Of a stretch of 64,000 nt of DNA, positions 1-8,986 are shown one piece after another. The position numbers and the translations under genes are program-made. Below the pieces are notes generated by a model. The model was not told the origin of the DNA. It was given only the letters and a program-made list of their open reading frames with translations, and did no database searches. The stretch is taken from contig CAWAPD010000001.1 in the NCBI GenBank assembly GCA_963783865.1, positions 62,001-126,000 of the forward strand. The letters run 5' to 3'. This stretch comes from CAWAPD01 sp963783865. GTDB lineage: Bacteria; Actinomycetota; Thermoleophilia; UBA2241. Each line of letters starts with the position of its first letter. Position 1 is the first letter of the stretch.

Positions 1-1388
1 AGCAACTCTCGCAGGGGAAGTTCCCGATCAGCCGGGCGCTCGCCGAGGCGGGCGCCGGCGGCCAGGGGCTGCCGGCGCCGCCCGGCGGCGGCGAGTCCTT
101 CTTCCCGCCGGGCACGTACGGCGAGCTGCTCGACCAGAGCGGCAAGACGCTGAACGAGGTCGCCTTCACCTATGGGACGACGCCGGCGGCGCCGTCGCTG
201 CCGGCCGACGTCGTCGCCAACCTCGGCGCCGGCCAGGACCGGTACCTCAACGCCGGCGCATCGGGGGGATCGGGACCGCGCTACCGCGTGCTCGTCACGG
301 CCCTCCCGGGTTCGACCGACTCGCTGGTGGTGGCGATCCCGCTCTCCGAGGTCGACCACACGCTGAACCGCGTGCTTCTCGCCGAGGCGCTCGCGACGGG
401 CGGCGCCCTGGTGGGTCTCGGGCTGCTCGCCTGGTGGATCGTGCGCCGCGAACTGCGGCCCCTCGAGGACATGGCCGTCACCGCCGGCGAGATCGCGGCC
501 GGCGACCTGGCGCGGCGCGTGGAGCCGGCCGAGCCGCGCACGGAGGTGGGCCGGCTCGGCCTGGCCCTGAACAGCATGCTCGCGCAGATCGAGCAGGCCT
601 TCGCCCGGCGGCAGGCCTCGGAGGACAAGCTGCGCCGCTTCCTGGCCCAGGCCTCGCACGAGCTGCTCACGCCACTGTCCTCGATCCGCGGCTACGCCGA
701 GCTGTTCCGCCGCGGCGCCAAGGACCGGCCCGAGGACCTCGAGCTGGCCATGCGCCGCATCGAGCAGGAGGCGGCCCGCATGGGCCTGCTGGTCGACGAG
801 CTGCTGCTGCTCGCCCGCCTGGACGAAGGCCGCGCCCTGGAGCGGGAGCGCGTCGACCTTGCGCGCGTGGCCGCCGACGCCGTCGCCGACGCGCTGGCCA
901 TCGCCCCCGGGCAGGCGATCGCGATCGAGGCCCCTTCCCCGGTCCCGGTCGTCGGCGACGACGCGCGCCTCCACCAGATGGTCGCCAACCTCGTCGGCAA
1001 CGCCATCGAGCACGCCGGTCCCGAAGCCCGTGTCGACGTGAGGGCGGTCAGCGAAGGCGACCATGCCCTGCTCGTGGTCCACGACGACGGCGCCGGCATG
1101 CCGCCGGGCGTGGCCGAACGCGCCTTCGAGCCGTTCTTCCGGCCCGGTCGTTCGCGCTCGGCCGGGCAGGGCAAGGCAGGCCTCGGCCTGTCGATCGTGG
1201 CCGCCGTCGTCGAGGCGCACGACGGCACGATCGAGCTCGAGACCGCCCCCGGCGAGGGGTCGCGGTTCACCGTGCGGCTGCCGCTGACGACGACCGTCGA
1301 GGACAGACCCGCGAGTGCGGGCGCGGCGGCGGCCGGTGGCGGTGGCGCGAGCGACGGCGAGCCCGACACCGGGGACGGCACGGGCTGA
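1..1388 (+). CDS. Sensor histidine kinase, 5' end missing
   Basis: The reading frame is open from base 3, so the true start lies upstream of the window. The visible part has an extracytoplasmic region, a membrane helix (about nt 378-440, ending LLAWWIV), a HAMP linker, a HisKA dimerisation helix with the phosphorylated His in ASHELLTPLSS (His codon 657-659), and a HATPase domain with N box NLVGNAIEHA, DDGAGM and GKAGLGLSI. The family usually has Arg where this one has the second Leu of ELLTPL. The last 30 residues are a Gly/Ala-rich tail. It should autophosphorylate and pass phosphate to a response regulator, presumably encoded just upstream outside the window. A 7-bp hairpin (1470-1486) lies between this gene and the next. 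Confidence 0.95.
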   Translation, partial: QLSQGKFPISRALAEAGAGGQGLPAPPGGGESFFPPGTYGELLDQSGKTLNEVAFTYGTTPAAPSLPADVVANLGAGQDRYLNAGASGGSGPRYRVLVTALPGSTDSLVVAIPLSEVDHTLNRVLLAEALATGGALVGLGLLAWWIVRRELRPLEDMAVTAGEIAAGDLARRVEPAEPRTEVGRLGLALNSMLAQIEQAFARRQASEDKLRRFLAQASHELLTPLSSIRGYAELFRRGAKDRPEDLELAMRRIEQEAARMGLLVDELLLLARLDEGRALERERVDLARVAADAVADALAIAPGQAIAIEAPSPVPVVGDDARLHQMVANLVGNAIEHAGPEARVDVRAVSEGDHALLVVHDDGAGMPPGVAERAFEPFFRPGRSRSAGQGKAGLGLSIVAAVVEAHDGTIELETAPGEGSRFTVRLPLTTTVEDRPASAGAAAAGGGGASDGEPDTGDGTG

Positions 1389-1529
1389 CCCGGCGCGGCG
1401 GCCGCCGGCCACCGCCGTCCGGCGCCACCGCGCCGGCGGCCTCACGAAGCGCTCTCAGCCTCTTCACAGCCCGGTCCAAGACCGGGATGCGACACTCCCC
1501 GCACCTTCCCCGACAGAAGCGAGGCGTGA

Positions 1530-2072
1530 ATGAGACGATCACCATGGATCCGGACCGCGGCCGGCGTCTCGGCGGCGGCCGTGGCGCTGGTCGCGCTGCC
1601 CGCCTGCGGCGGGTCGACCACGCAGACGACCGCCGCCATGCCCGCCGGCCCCGGCGAGAACGGCGGCATGCCGGGTGACCCGTCGACCATGCTCACGCAG
1701 CGACTCGACGCGCTCGTCTCGGCGGGCACCATCACGAGCGCCCAGGAGCAGACGGTCGTCTCGGCCCTGAAGGCCGCGATGTCCGGTGCCTTCTCGGGCG
1801 GCCAGGCGGGGCAGACCGCGCCGGCGCCCGGAGCGACCCCGCCGGCGCAGGGCGCGGCCCCGTCGCCCGGCGCGACGCCGCCCTCGCAGGGCGGCGTTCC
1901 TCCGGGGCAGGGCGGCGCTTCGGGCGCCGGCGGCCCGGGCGCCCGGCTGTTCTCCGGTGCTCTGGCGGAGCTCGTCACCGCCGGCACGATCACGAAGGCC
2001 CAGTCGCAAGCGGTCCTCGAGGCGCTGACAGCGGGCGGAGCGCCGGGGCCGTCGGCCTCGCCGACGGCCTAG
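1530..2072 (+). CDS. Putative lipoprotein with two helical repeats and a Pro/Gly-rich linker
   Basis: 180 aa. The N-terminus has Arg residues, a hydrophobic stretch and the lipobox LPAC, so it should be lipidated and held on the outer face of the membrane. Two related helical segments are visible: one around residues 52-86 (LDALVSAGTITSAQEQTVV) and one at 142-172 (LAELVTAGTITKAQSQAVLE). They share the pattern L-x-x-LV-x-AGTIT-x-AQ and flank a disordered Pro/Gly/Gln linker (about 90-138). I recognise no catalytic motif. GAGG lies 5 nt before the ATG. It follows the histidine kinase after 141 nt and could be an extracytoplasmic partner of that system, but this is inference from position only. 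Confidence 0.75.
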   Translation: MRRSPWIRTAAGVSAAAVALVALPACGGSTTQTTAAMPAGPGENGGMPGDPSTMLTQRLDALVSAGTITSAQEQTVVSALKAAMSGAFSGGQAGQTAPAPGATPPAQGAAPSPGATPPSQGGVPPGQGGASGAGGPGARLFSGALAELVTAGTITKAQSQAVLEALTAGGAPGPSASPTA

Positions 2073-2097
2073 TCCACCTGACAGGCGCCGCTGCGCG

Positions 2098-2136
2098 GAC
2101 GGGCCGGCCGACCCCCGGAGGGTCGGCCGGCCCGTC
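2098..2136. terminator. GC-rich hairpin, probable terminator
   Basis: Near-perfect inverted repeat (left arm from 2098, right arm 2121-2136) between convergent genes (lipoprotein + and ABC ATPase -). No T run follows. Confidence 0.7.
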
Positions 2137-2158
2137 GCCGTTCCCGCACACGAACAAA

Positions 2159-2197
2159 GGGGCGGCGGGCGGCTGCCTCGCAGCCGCCCGCCGCCCC
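2159..2197. terminator. Second GC-rich hairpin, probable bidirectional terminator
   Basis: Perfect 18-bp stem (2159-2176 with 2180-2197) and a 3-nt loop. It is in tandem with the previous hairpin in the same convergent gap and can serve the minus-strand ABC operon. Confidence 0.75.
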
Positions 2198-2227
2198 GGG
2201 GCCTTCCGGCGCCGGTTCGACCATGGC

Positions 2228-2938
<711 letters not shown>

Positions 2939-2972
2939 GCGTGCCTCCTGATGGCCGTTCGACGATGCCATG

Positions 2973-4436
2973 TCAGTCCACCCGTCGCAGCGCGTCGGCC
3001 GGGCTGAGCCGGGCCGCCCGCCAGCCGCCGAAGGCGCCGGCGACGAGGCCCCCGCCGATCGCCAGCGCGAGCGCCAGTGCCAGCAGCGATGGACTGATCG
3101 GCGTGTGCAGCGACACCGTCACCGTGTGGCTGAGCTGGCGCGCGACGTCACCGAAGGGGCCGCCGGAGCTTCCGCCCGGGCCGCCGCCGGCGAACGACGG
3201 CGCCCCGAGGTTACCCACCGTGGCCTGCAGGGCCGGGGTGAAGTGGGCGATGAGCCTGGTCGCGACGACGCCGAGGACGATACCCGCGATGCCGCCGGCG
3301 ACACCGACCACGAACGATTCTCCCAGCACCTGCGAGACGATCCGCCGGCTGCGCCAGCCGAGCGCCTTGAGCGTGCCGAACTCGCGCACGCGGCGCGACA
3401 CGGTCGACAGCGTGAGGAGGCTGGCGACGGCCACGGCGGCGATCAACGCCGCCACCGCGAGCCACTTGCCCAGCCGGTTGGCCAGCGACGAAGCGCTGCT
3501 CAGCGAGCCGCTCACCTGCTTGGCCAGGTCCTGGGCCGTGGTCACCGTGGCGCCCGACATCGTGGCCTTGATCTCCTTCTGCACCTGGGCGATCTGCGTG
3601 GAGCTCGCCGCCTTGACGTAGATCTCGTTGACCTTGCCCTTGGCCCCGGCCAGCGCCTGCGCCCTCTGCAGCGGCATGTACACGTCGGCGACCGGCGACG
3701 CGGCGGTGCTCAGGCCGATGATCTTGTACGTGACGCCACCGATCTTCATCGTGTCGCCGACCACGAGCTTCTTCTGCTTCGCGTAGGTCGAGTCGACGAC
3801 CACCACCTTGGCGTTCGTCTCGCCGGCGCTGAAGGTGCGGCCGCCGGCGATCGTCGTCGAGCTCAGGGGCCCGATCGACTGGTCGGCCACGTCGACGCCG
3901 GCGATCGAGTACGAGCTGATCTTGATCGGCGCCTGGCTGGGAGTGGTCGTCGGCGTCGACTGGTTCGAGTCGCCGCCGACCGAGACGCTGGGTCCCTGGC
4001 CCTGGCCCTGACTCTGACCCGGGACCATCGCGAACTTGCCGCTCATGTGCACCGAGTTCAGCAGCAGGCCGCCGACGGCCGAGCCGACGCCGCCGAGGCC
4101 CTTGATCGTGGCGACCTTGTCGGTCGACACGAGCGACAGCCCCATGCTCGTCGTGACGCGGTCGCGCGAGAACTTCTGGCCCTGTCGCTGGTCCTCGCCC
4201 GGGTTCATCCCGAACTGCATCGGCCCGCCGGCGCCGGGCTGTGCCCGCTGGGTGACGGTGATGTCGGTGCCGACGCCGTAGAGGGAGTGCAGGACCTGGC
4301 CCTGGGCGTCACGCACGCCCGAGGCCGTCGCCGCGACGGTCACGACGAGGCAGACGCCGAGCGCGAGGCCCAGGGCGGTCAGGATCGCCTGCCGGTGCCG
4401 GCGCCGCAGCTCGCGGTAGAGGTAGGTGAAGAACAC
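2973..4436 (-). CDS. ABC transporter permease, MacB/FtsX family
   Basis: 487 aa. One membrane helix lies near the N-terminus (about residues 15-38, AILTALGLALGVCLVVTVAA), followed by a large extracytoplasmic MacB_PCD-type domain and three C-terminal FtsX-domain helices, ending in the usual WRAARLSPADALRRVD motif. The start is GTG 4436: GGGAGG lies 5 nt upstream and the protein then begins VFFTYLYRELRRRHRQ, typical for the family. The frame reaches 4592, but that extension is Arg/Pro-rich and would overlap the divergent promoter region. The extracytoplasmic domain has a Gln/Gly-rich low-complexity patch (SQGQGQGPSVSVGG), probably a flexible insert. Substrate unknown. Confidence 0.93.
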   Translation of the reverse strand: MFFTYLYRELRRRHRQAILTALGLALGVCLVVTVAATASGVRDAQGQVLHSLYGVGTDITVTQRAQPGAGGPMQFGMNPGEDQRQGQKFSRDRVTTSMGLSLVSTDKVATIKGLGGVGSAVGGLLLNSVHMSGKFAMVPGQSQGQGQGPSVSVGGDSNQSTPTTTPSQAPIKISSYSIAGVDVADQSIGPLSSTTIAGGRTFSAGETNAKVVVVDSTYAKQKKLVVGDTMKIGGVTYKIIGLSTAASPVADVYMPLQRAQALAGAKGKVNEIYVKAASSTQIAQVQKEIKATMSGATVTTAQDLAKQVSGSLSSASSLANRLGKWLAVAALIAAVAVASLLTLSTVSRRVREFGTLKALGWRSRRIVSQVLGESFVVGVAGGIAGIVLGVVATRLIAHFTPALQATVGNLGAPSFAGGGPGGSSGGPFGDVARQLSHTVTVSLHTPISPSLLALALALAIGGGLVAGAFGGWRAARLSPADALRRVD

Positions 4437-4548
4437 GGTCGCCTCCCGAGGTCGCTCGTCCTGGTCCGAGGGCAGCCTACCGCCCGCCCGTGAGAGGGCC
4501 TTGTGGAGGACCTGTGAAGTTGCTGAGAGTGCGGGCCGACGGCAGGAG

Positions 4549-4554
4549 TAGACT
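4549..4554 (+). promoter_or_regulatory. -10 element TAGACT upstream of the merR gene
   Basis: TAGACT lies 31 nt before the GTG start of the MerR gene, in the 149-nt divergent region shared with the ABC operon. The same hexamer recurs before several genes here. I could not assign a convincing -35. Confidence 0.45.
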
Positions 4555-4585
4555 GAGGCGCCACCAAGGGGGAGGACAGCCGTCC

Positions 4586-5443
4586 GTGGCAAGGGGTGAC
4601 CACCACATCTCCATCGGCAGGTTCGCCGGGCTGACCGGGATCTCGGCCAACACCTTGCGCCGCTACGACGAGCTCGGCCTGCTGTCGCCGGCGTCCATCG
4701 ACCCTGGGACCGGCTACCGCCGTTACGCGATCGAGCAGCTCGACACCGGCATCCTGATCCGCCTGCTGCGCGACCTCGACGTCCCGCTCGAGGACGTGAG
4801 GTCCCTGATGGCCAGCGAAGAGGCGGCCGAGCTGCGGGCAGTGCTCGCGCTCCACCGCGAGCGGGTGGCGGACAGAGTCGTCGAGTTGCGGCGCGTGCTC
4901 GCCCGCATCGACGTGGCGCTCAAGGAGGAGCGCGGACTGCTGCCCTACGAGGTCGAGCTCGTCGTGCTGCCGCCGGTCTGGGTGGTCACGAGGAGGGCGA
5001 CGGTGCCGCGAGCGCGGATCGACGACGTGCTCGCACGCAGCATCGAGGAGATGGCGGCCACCCTCACGACCGCCGGGGCGCAGACCATCGGTCGCGAGTT
5101 CGTCCTCTATCACAACACGCTCGCCTGGTACCAGGGCATCGACATGGAGGTGTGCCTGCCGGTCGAAGAGGCGGCCGCCGAGGGGCTCGCGGCCCGGCGA
5201 CTGCCCGGTGGGGCCGCGATGCAGACCGTCTACCGCGGGCCATGGGACGACATCTGGCAAGCGTACGCGACCATGCTCGCCCGCATCGCGCGCAAGGGCT
5301 ACGAGCCCGCCGGGCCGGTGCGCGAGTTCTACGCAGTGGACGACCGCGACACCGACGACCCGCAGCGCTACGTGACCGAGCTGACCTGGCCGGTCCAGCC
5401 GCGCGGCGAGGCCGCAGTGCCCGCGCCGCGCGATCCGGCTTGA
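4586..5443 (+). CDS. MerR-family regulator with GyrI-like effector domain
   Basis: 285 aa. Residues 1-75 are a MerR winged HTH (ISIGRFAGLTGISANTLRRY, then DELGLLSPASIDPGTGYRRY). Next comes the dimerisation helix (about 80-120) and a C-terminal GyrI/BmrR-like ligand-binding domain (about 130-280; ends typically in the TELTWPV strand). The start is GTG 4586 with GGGGGAGGA about 9 nt upstream. It is divergent from the MacB-type ABC genes, the usual arrangement for a drug- or ligand-responsive activator of an exporter; the regulation is inferred. Confidence 0.92.
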   Translation: MARGDHHISIGRFAGLTGISANTLRRYDELGLLSPASIDPGTGYRRYAIEQLDTGILIRLLRDLDVPLEDVRSLMASEEAAELRAVLALHRERVADRVVELRRVLARIDVALKEERGLLPYEVELVVLPPVWVVTRRATVPRARIDDVLARSIEEMAATLTTAGAQTIGREFVLYHNTLAWYQGIDMEVCLPVEEAAAEGLAARRLPGGAAMQTVYRGPWDDIWQAYATMLARIARKGYEPAGPVREFYAVDDRDTDDPQRYVTELTWPVQPRGEAAVPAPRDPA

Positions 5444-5510
5444 CCTTCGCGCCGGGCGAGGGTTGACTCTGTGGAGTCGTGAGCGAGTGGACCACGACGA
5501 AGGGGGACCG

Positions 5511-6917
5511 GTGACCGACGACCTGCACTACCTTCCGGCGAGCGACGCGCTCGCCATGTTCCGCACGCGCGAGCTGTCGCCGGTCGAGCTCATGCGGGCC
5601 GTCATCGACCGCATCGAGGCCGTCGACGGCGAGGTCAACGCCTTGCCCGTCCGTTTCCTCGATGAGGCCCTCGAGGGGGCGCGGCAGGCCGAGGCCCGCT
5701 ACACGGGCAGCGGTCGGCCACGCCCCCTCGAGGGCCTGCCGGTGGCCGTCAAGGATGAGGTAGAGGTCGCCGGCCAGCCGTGCACCGAGGGCTCGCTCAT
5801 CTACAAGGACCGCGTCGCCCGCCACACGGCGGCCTGCATCCAGCGCATCATCGACGCCGGCGGCATCGTCCACGCCCGCTCTGCCACGCCCGAGTTCTGC
5901 TGCGCGGCGATCACCGACTCCCGCATCTGGGGCGTCACGCGCAACCCGTGGAACCTCGAGTACAGCCCGGGCGGCTCGTCCGGCGGCTCGGGCGCCGCCC
6001 TCGCCGCCGGCATGGCGCCCCTGGCCACCGGTTCCGACATCGGTGGCTCGATCCGTATCCCCTCGTCGTTCAGCGGCGTCGTCGGCTTCAAACCGCCCTA
6101 CGGCCGCGTGCCGCAGGAGCCGCCGTTCAACCTCGACCACTACTGTCACGACGGCCCCATGGCCCGCACGGTCGAGGACTGCCGCCTGCTCGAGAACGTC
6201 ATGGCCGGACCGCATCGCAGCGACGTCGTGTCGCTGCGGCCCAAGCTCACCGTCCCCGCCGCGAAGGGTGGGGTCGAGGGCTGGAAGATCGCCGTCAACC
6301 AGGACCTCGGCGGCTTCGAGGTGAGCGACGAGGTGCGCACGAACGTGCTCTCGGCCGCCGAAACGTTCCGCGCCCTCGGCGCCGACGTCGAGGAGGTCGG
6401 CTTCGCGCTCGACATGGACGACGTGCGCGAAGCCTCGCGGGCCCACTTCGGCACCATCTTCGGCAGCTTCATCGGCGAGGCGCTGCCCTACCGCGAGCTG
6501 ATGACCGACTACGCGATCGAGTTCGCCGAGGACGCGCAGCGGCCGACCATCGGGTACTACCGCGGCCTCGAGATCGAGAGCGAGGTCTATGCCGCCGTCG
6601 CCGACATCCTCGAGGGCCATCGCATCCTGGTCGCGCCGGTGTTCGGGATCCCCGCCTTCAAGGCGACCGTCGCCGACTACGACTTCGACGACATGTACCG
6701 CTACGGCATGACGCTGATCTTCAACATGTGCAGCCGCTGCCCGGTGCTCGTCGTGCCCTGCGGCCGGTCGCGTGACGGCGTGCCGATGGGCGTGCAGATC
6801 GTCGGCCGCACCTACGACGACGTCAGTGTGTTCCGGGCGGCCGCGGCATTCGCGGCCGCCCGCCCGTGGTTCGACGCGCCCGTCCGGCGCCCAGCGCTCG
6901 AAAGGAGTCTCGCATGA
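5511..6917 (+). CDS. Amidase signature family hydrolase
   Basis: 468 aa. It has the Ser-cisSer-Lys amidase signature: Lys in LPVAVKDEVEVAG (about residue 80), the Gly/Ser-rich loop SPGGSSGGSGAALAAG (about 152-168) and the nucleophile loop GSDIGGSIRIPS (about 174-185). The family hydrolyses carboxamides; GatA, AtzE and aryl-amidases share this fold and the substrate cannot be told. No gatB or gatC is adjacent, so a GatA role is unlikely. The start is GTG 5511, preceded by AAGGGGGA; the frame is open to 5463. Its TGA overlaps the ATG of the substrate-binding protein (ATGA at 6914-6917), so the two are likely co-translated and the amidase may act on the ligand captured by that protein. Confidence 0.93.
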   Translation: MTDDLHYLPASDALAMFRTRELSPVELMRAVIDRIEAVDGEVNALPVRFLDEALEGARQAEARYTGSGRPRPLEGLPVAVKDEVEVAGQPCTEGSLIYKDRVARHTAACIQRIIDAGGIVHARSATPEFCCAAITDSRIWGVTRNPWNLEYSPGGSSGGSGAALAAGMAPLATGSDIGGSIRIPSSFSGVVGFKPPYGRVPQEPPFNLDHYCHDGPMARTVEDCRLLENVMAGPHRSDVVSLRPKLTVPAAKGGVEGWKIAVNQDLGGFEVSDEVRTNVLSAAETFRALGADVEEVGFALDMDDVREASRAHFGTIFGSFIGEALPYRELMTDYAIEFAEDAQRPTIGYYRGLEIESEVYAAVADILEGHRILVAPVFGIPAFKATVADYDFDDMYRYGMTLIFNMCSRCPVLVVPCGRSRDGVPMGVQIVGRTYDDVSVFRAAAAFAAARPWFDAPVRRPALERSLA

Positions 6918-8743
6918 GCTTCAGCACACGCTCCCGGCGCCTCGTGGTGCCCCTCGTCGCCACGGTCGTGCTGGCCGTCGCCCTGGCCTTCGGCCTGGCG
7001 ACGGCCCTCGCCTCCAGCTCCGCGCCCTCGCCGGCCTCGGGCAAGGTCGTCCTGCGCATCGGCTGGACGACCGAGCCCGACAACCTGAACCCGTTCATCG
7101 GGTGGTTCAACTCGACGTACGAGATCTGGGCGATCAACTACGACTTCCTGTTCTCCACGTCGGGCTCGATGAAGCCCGCCCTCGACCTCGTGACCGAGTT
7201 CCCGACCCAGCAGAACGGCGGTATCTCGGCCGACGGCAAGGTCTGGACCTTCCACCTGCGGCCGAACGTGAAGTGGTCCGACGGCCAGCCGCTGACCGCC
7301 GACGACGTCGCCTTCACCTACAACTACGTCGTCCAGAACCACATGGCCAACATGGCGGTCACGACGGTCGGCATCGAGAAGGCCGTTGTCGTCGACCCGC
7401 TCACCGTGAAGATCATCTGCTCACGGCCGAAAGCAGACATGGAGCACATCTTCCTGCCGATCCTGCCCAAGCACATCTGGGAGAAGGTCGACCCGAAGGT
7501 CGCGCAGACCAACTACAACAGCAAGCCACCGATCGTCGGCAGCGGGCCCTTCATCACCACGGTCTTCAAGAAGGGCAGCTACATCCAGATGGACCGCAAC
7601 CCCTACTACTGGGGCCCCAAACCGGCGGTCGACCAGATCCTCTTCCTCACCTACACCAACGCGGACTCGATGACCGCCGACCTGAAGTCCGGCGGCATCG
7701 ATGCCGCGTGGGGCATCCCGCAGGCCCAGTTCGATTCCCTGAGCTCGGTCAAGAGCATCAAGCCCGTCGCCTACAACTTCATGAACTGGGACTACATGAG
7801 CATCAACTGCTTCACGGGCAAGTCGCTCGGCAACCCGGTGCTCAAGGACTGGCGCTTCCGAAACGCCCTCAACTACGCGATCGACCGGAACACGCTCTGT
7901 CGCATCGCCTACAGCGGTAAGGCGACCCCGGGCACGACGATCCTGCCGCCCTCCACCTGGACGGACCCCGACTTCCACTGGCAGCCGCCGACGGGCACGC
8001 TGTACACGTTCGACCTGGCGAAGGCCAACCAGCTGCTCGACCAGGCCGGCTACGCCAAGGGCGCCGACGGCATCCGCGAGTACCAGGGCAAGCCCATCAC
8101 GCTGCGGCTCTGGGCGAGCACCGAGTCGGCGCCGGAGCAAAGCGACGTCAAGCTCATCGCCGGCTGGCTGCAGCGGCTCGGCCTGAAGATCACCCTCGGG
8201 GTGCTCGACTCGGGAGCGCTCGAGTCGCGCATCTGGAACTTCCAGGGCGACGCCTATGTGCCCGACTTCGACCTCTACGTCTGGGACTGGGCGGGCTACG
8301 GCGACCCCGGCCAGACGCTGTCGGCCGAGACGGGGGCCCAGATCGGCAACACCAACGAGCCGTGCTGGGCGAACACCCAGTACGACGACCTCAACACCAG
8401 GCAGGCGTCGACCATCGACCCCAACGCGCGCAAGGACGTGATCTACCAGATGCAGCAGATCATGTACGAGCAGACGCCCTGGGTCGTGCTCGCGTACCCG
8501 CAGTACCTCGAGGCCTACAACACCTCGCGCTGGACCGGCTGGTACCAGATCGAGGACGGGCGCGGACCGGCCTTCAACACGACCGGCAACGTCCAGTCGT
8601 ACCTCGACCTCAAGCCCGCCGCGAAGGCGGGATCGAGCGTCGGCATGGGTGTGTGGATCGCGGTGGCGGCCGCGGTGGTGCTGGTCGTCGCGCTGATCGT
8701 CTGGCTCGTGCGGCGCCGGGCGCCGGTCCCCGAAGAAGCGTGA
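6914..8743 (+). CDS. Family 5 (peptide/nickel-type) substrate-binding protein with C-terminal membrane anchor
   Basis: 609 aa. It has an N-terminal signal peptide (Arg-rich, then a hydrophobic helix ending ALASSS) and an SBP_bac_5 body starting VLRIGWTTEPDNLNPF, with family motifs TFHLRPNVKWSDGQPLTADD and FRNALNYAIDR. Instead of a lipobox it has a C-terminal helix (about residues 580-602, VWIAVAAAVVLVVALIVWLV) followed by RRRAPVPEEA, which should anchor it facing outward. AAAGGAG precedes the ATG. No permease or ATPase gene is adjacent: only the overlapping amidase upstream and a terminator downstream. It may lend its ligand to a distant transporter or act as a surface receptor. Confidence 0.93.
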   Translation: MSFSTRSRRLVVPLVATVVLAVALAFGLATALASSSAPSPASGKVVLRIGWTTEPDNLNPFIGWFNSTYEIWAINYDFLFSTSGSMKPALDLVTEFPTQQNGGISADGKVWTFHLRPNVKWSDGQPLTADDVAFTYNYVVQNHMANMAVTTVGIEKAVVVDPLTVKIICSRPKADMEHIFLPILPKHIWEKVDPKVAQTNYNSKPPIVGSGPFITTVFKKGSYIQMDRNPYYWGPKPAVDQILFLTYTNADSMTADLKSGGIDAAWGIPQAQFDSLSSVKSIKPVAYNFMNWDYMSINCFTGKSLGNPVLKDWRFRNALNYAIDRNTLCRIAYSGKATPGTTILPPSTWTDPDFHWQPPTGTLYTFDLAKANQLLDQAGYAKGADGIREYQGKPITLRLWASTESAPEQSDVKLIAGWLQRLGLKITLGVLDSGALESRIWNFQGDAYVPDFDLYVWDWAGYGDPGQTLSAETGAQIGNTNEPCWANTQYDDLNTRQASTIDPNARKDVIYQMQQIMYEQTPWVVLAYPQYLEAYNTSRWTGWYQIEDGRGPAFNTTGNVQSYLDLKPAAKAGSSVGMGVWIAVAAAVVLVVALIVWLVRRRAPVPEEA

Positions 8744-8747
8744 ATCC

Positions 8748-8786
8748 GGCGGGGCGGCGGGGCCGGCACGGCCCCGCCGCCCCGCC
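8748..8786 (+). terminator. GC-rich hairpin after the SBP gene
   Basis: 17-bp perfect stem (8748-8764 with 8770-8786) 4 nt after the stop codon. No T tract. It separates the amidase/SBP pair from the diguanylate cyclase gene. Confidence 0.75.
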
Positions 8787-8986
8787 CCCGCCTCCCCTTG
8801 CCTCCGCGCAGCCTCGGCCCAGCCAGGGTCTAGACCGATGTTCTCTCAAGCTCCGTCTGCCCGTTGCCGATTCTGACTACTGCGCCGGCCGGCGGGTAGT
8901 GGGCGGGCGGCCATGACCATCGGCGGCGGCGATCATCTGGAGCAGGGCTCCAGGCGGATCGCCGCCCCTGCACGAAGGAGCTCACG

